From: JAVEVH01 sp964430365 | Lineage (GTDB): Bacteria > Patescibacteriota > Dojkabacteria > SC72 | Direction of reading: 5' to 3' | DNA length: 8,249 nucleotides | Assembly: GCA_964430365.1 (NCBI GenBank) | Contig: CAYSEU010000034.1 | Coordinates: 1-8,249 of the forward strand | In this document: piece after piece, positions 6,736 through 8,249 of the stretch | How positions within the stretch are numbered: position 1 is the stretch's first letter | Layout of the letters: the number at the start of each line of letters is the position of its first letter | Notes under the pieces: generated by a model | What the model was told of the DNA's origin: nothing | Seen by the model: only the letters and a program-made list of their open reading frames with translations | The model's database searches: none | Position numbers and translations under genes: made by a program

Positions 6736-6765
6736 TTGACATATTACGCTCAAAAGGATTATAAT
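6736..6765 (+). promoter_or_regulatory. Consensus sigma-70-type promoter for the structured RNA
   Basis: TTGACA (6736-6741) and TATAAT (6760-6765) are both perfect consensus hexamers with an 18-base spacer, the strongest promoter in the window by inspection. The expected transcription start is near 6772. No open reading frame of useful size follows for over 300 bases, so the promoter serves an RNA, or a long rho leader. Confidence 0.85.
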
Positions 6766-6771
6766 ATGTTG

Positions 6772-7012
6772 TTCATTTAATGACTGTGTGGATATCTTAG
6801 TTTTCTCCCTTTGTCTGGGGTGCCACAAACACATCTGGGCAAAAGGAAAAGATTAAGATATTTCAAGTCTCTCTTTAGTATGAGTTTAGGTTAAACTCAA
6901 ATAAAGGAAGATTTGGGAAGCACAGTGTGCTCTCCGATTTTATACTACTAGTTACACTAGTAATATGATACCGGGGTCGGTTGGGGCAGTACCGATCCCA
7001 TCTTTCTTTTTT
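6772..7012 (+). ncRNA. Candidate structured RNA, about 240 nt, family not recognised
   Basis: The segment runs from the start predicted by the promoter at 6736-6765 to an intrinsic terminator, and it is filled with non-overlapping hairpins. Stem 1 (6791-6862): GATATCTTA pairs with TAAGATATT for 9 bp, then TTTTC with GAAAA and TTTG with CAAA, closing an apical region of about 26 bases that holds TCTGGG twice. Stem 2: TGAGTTTA (6881-6888) with TAAACTCA (6892-6899), extended by CTTTA/TAAAG (6873-6877 and 6902-6906). Stem 3: AGCAC (6919-6923) with GTGCT (6927-6931). Stem 4: TACTAGT (6946-6952) with ACTAGTA (6956-6962). Stems 2-4 each have a three-base loop. Stem 5 is the terminator. Coding potential is absent apart from 4- and 6-codon ATG frames near 6767 and 6780. 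I looked for and did not find the signatures of tmRNA, RNase P, SRP RNA, 6S RNA or T-box. It could be a trans-acting small RNA or an attenuator leader of rho. Confidence 0.65.
6973..7012 (+). terminator. Intrinsic terminator ending the structured RNA
   Basis: GGGGTCGGT (6973-6981) pairs with ACCGATCCC (6991-6999) over 9 bp including one G-U, around a 9-base loop, and is followed by a 12-base pyrimidine run (TCTTTCTTTTTT, 7001-7012). It separates the RNA from rho and may also end readthrough transcription from clpC-radA. The sequence CCGATT (6934-6939) could pair with GGTCGG (6975-6980), with two G-U pairs, as a weak alternative to the terminator stem; this leaves room for attenuation but is not strong evidence. 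Confidence 0.88.
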
Positions 7013-7017
7013 CATAG

Positions 7018-7046
7018 TTGACTTCTGATATTTGATTGAATATACT
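7018..7046 (+). promoter_or_regulatory. Promoter of rho
   Basis: TTGACT (7018-7023) and TATACT (7041-7046), each one base from consensus, are spaced by 17 bases. The -35 starts six bases after the T-run of the preceding terminator. The start would be near 7053, leaving a leader of about 49 bases before the rho ATG. Only a weak 3-bp stem (GGC/GCC, 7061-7071) is visible in that leader, so there is little room for the long regulatory leader seen in enteric rho. Confidence 0.8.
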
Positions 7047-7101
7047 AAGAAAGATAGAGAGGCTTATTGCCCAAAATTTTTAATTTCCCTGTTATATATA
7101 T

Positions 7102-8249
7102 ATGGTTAACAAAACAAAGAGTATTAAAGAGTATGAACAGATGACTCTCGCTATGCTTCGTGCTGAAGCAAAGAAATTAGGTATGGAGGACTTTATGGAA
7201 CTCCAGAAAAGAGAGCTTATGATTGAAATTTTAAAAAAATCTACCTCCGATGAGGGGTATGTTTTTGTTGAGGGAATCTTAGAGGTACAAAAGGATGGAT
7301 CTCACGGTGTATTAAGAACAGATGGGGTACTTCCTGGAGATAATGATGTATATATAGGGGGGTCTCAGATTAAAAAGTTTAGTTTAAGAACAGGGGATGT
7401 TGTTGCAGGTCCTGCTAGATTACCAAAAGAGAAAGAGAAGTATCTTAGCTTACTTAGAGTCGATACTGTATATGGTAAGCCTGCTGCAGAGGCAGCAAAT
7501 AGGCCTGTTTTTATGAAAATGACACCAATTTTTCCTAATAGGCAGATTAAATTAGAAAGTAAACCAGAGGTTCTTTCTACTAGAATGATAGATTTACTCT
7601 CTCCAATTGGTTTTGGTCAAAGGGCCATGGTAGTTTCTCCTCCTAAGGCTGGTAAAACATGGTTACTTAAAGATATTGCAGATGGTATTGCAGCAAACAA
7701 TCCTAAGGCAAAATTAATGGTTGTATTAGTCGGTGAAAGACCTGAAGAGGTTACTGATATGAAGAGATTTGTAAAAGGAGAGGTATATGCTTCTAACTTT
7801 GATGAGCTTCCTGAGCATAACTGTAGAGTTGCTGAGATGGCACTTCAAAAGGCTATGTGTATGGTAGAGTGGGGTGAGGATGTCATTATCTTAATGGATA
7901 GTATTACTAGATTAGCAAGAGCATACAATATTACTATGCCTACATCAGGTAAGACACTTTCTGGAGGTTTTGATCCTGTAGCTTTGTATCCTCCTAAGAG
8001 ATTCTTTGGTGCTGCTAGAAACTTTGAAGAGGGTGGTAGTTTAACAATTATAGCTACTGCTTTAGTAGAAACTGGCAGTAGAATGGATGATTTAGTATAT
8101 GAAGAGTTTAAGGGTACTGGTAATATGGAACTACATTTAGATAGGTCTTTGGCTAACAAGAGAATATATCCATCTATAGATGTAACTAAATCAGGTACTA
8201 GAAATGAAGAGTTACTTTTAGGTAAAGAGGTTTTGAATCAATCATGGAG
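7102..8249 (+). CDS. rho: Transcription termination factor Rho, 3'-truncated by window edge
   Basis: Rho is a hexameric RNA-dependent ATPase/translocase that terminates transcription. The frame is open from the ATG to the last base, giving 382 codons; alignment by eye to E. coli Rho (419 residues) suggests fewer than 40 residues are missing. Visible in order: Rho_N helical domain (about 14-47), cold-shock-like RNA-binding domain (about 53-124), Walker A PPKAGKT (180-186), catalytic-Glu segment GERPEEV (211-217), Walker B ILMDS (263-267), Q-loop TSGKTLSGG (281-289), R-loop TGSRMDD (324-330) and arginine finger SGTR (364-367). Two usually conserved points differ. The aromatic RNA-contact motif GFGFLR of the primary site reads GSHGVLR (66-72), and the Asp before the catalytic Glu is Gly211. 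The ATG is the first in frame after an upstream TAA at 7081; it lacks a Shine-Dalgarno and shares the TATATATATGGT context with rpsA. Confidence 0.96.
   Translation, partial: MVNKTKSIKEYEQMTLAMLRAEAKKLGMEDFMELQKRELMIEILKKSTSDEGYVFVEGILEVQKDGSHGVLRTDGVLPGDNDVYIGGSQIKKFSLRTGDVVAGPARLPKEKEKYLSLLRVDTVYGKPAAEAANRPVFMKMTPIFPNRQIKLESKPEVLSTRMIDLLSPIGFGQRAMVVSPPKAGKTWLLKDIADGIAANNPKAKLMVVLVGERPEEVTDMKRFVKGEVYASNFDELPEHNCRVAEMALQKAMCMVEWGEDVIILMDSITRLARAYNITMPTSGKTLSGGFDPVALYPPKRFFGAARNFEEGGSLTIIATALVETGSRMDDLVYEEFKGTGNMELHLDRSLANKRIYPSIDVTKSGTRNEELLLGKEVLNQSW

Noticed and set aside
6767..6800. Tiny ATG frames (4 and 6 codons) at the start of the structured RNA, as a possible leader peptide
   Set aside because: They are too short, have no regulatory codon run, and the second one's codons overlap the arm of stem 1; there is nothing to support translation.
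6815..6905. T-box or cobalamin-like pieces (GGTGCCAC, GGGAAGCAC)
   Set aside because: The conserved T-box bulge sequence and the cobalamin core elements are not present together; isolated short matches are not meaningful.
6969..7000. Resemblance of the terminator region to part of a cyclic-di-GMP-I riboswitch
   Set aside because: Only a short GGGG...ACCGAT similarity; the rest of the aptamer core is missing and the pairing is explained by the terminator stem.
7845..8159. Minus-strand open frame opposite rho
   Set aside because: Antisense to highly conserved Rho motifs with no independent coding evidence.
1..8249. Recoded UGA (glycine or tryptophan), suggested by the absence of TGA stops
   Set aside because: All six genes read through at full length with the standard code and no in-frame TGA; five stops are too few to infer reassignment.

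Overview
The window is low in G+C, and every gene lies on the plus strand. It holds six protein genes, two of them cut by the window edges, and one intergenic stretch of about 500 bases that appears to encode a structured RNA. The proteins are housekeeping bacterial types: endonuclease III, ribosomal protein S1, ClpC, RadA/Sms and Rho. The standard code with UGA as a stop fits, because all reading frames are uninterrupted, although none of the five visible stops is UGA. No start codon has a recognisable Shine-Dalgarno sequence; the upstream bases are A/T-rich, and one gene looks leaderless. These traits, an endonuclease III without its iron-sulfur loop and heavy use of AGA/AGG and ATA codons suggest a lineage with a reduced genome, plausibly the Candidate Phyla Radiation. 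That placement is inference; no rRNA is present to settle it.

Region by region: 1-657 is the 3' part of an unrecognised gene, which overlaps nth (650-1258) by 8 bases. A 200-base intergenic region follows, with a 9-bp hairpin, an extended -10 promoter inside an inverted repeat, and a foldable leader for rpsA. rpsA (1459-2697) encodes a four-domain S1 protein and contains a 10-N assembly gap. A strong terminator (2715-2744) runs directly into a TATAAT box five bases before the clpC ATG. clpC (2758-5229) and radA (5247-6593) are 17 bases apart and probably share a transcript. Then come a pair of direct repeats, a consensus sigma-70-type promoter, about 240 bases of consecutive hairpins ending in an intrinsic terminator, and a second consensus promoter serving rho (7102 to the window end).

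Functionally the window groups translation (S1), proteolysis (ClpC), DNA repair and recombination (Nth, RadA) and transcription termination (Rho). The most interesting item is the independently promoted, independently terminated RNA at about 6772-7012, which I could not match to 6S, RNase P, tmRNA, SRP RNA or a riboswitch I know. Second are departures from usually conserved residues: two in Rho, one in the ClpC D1 pore loop, and the missing Fe-S loop of Nth.
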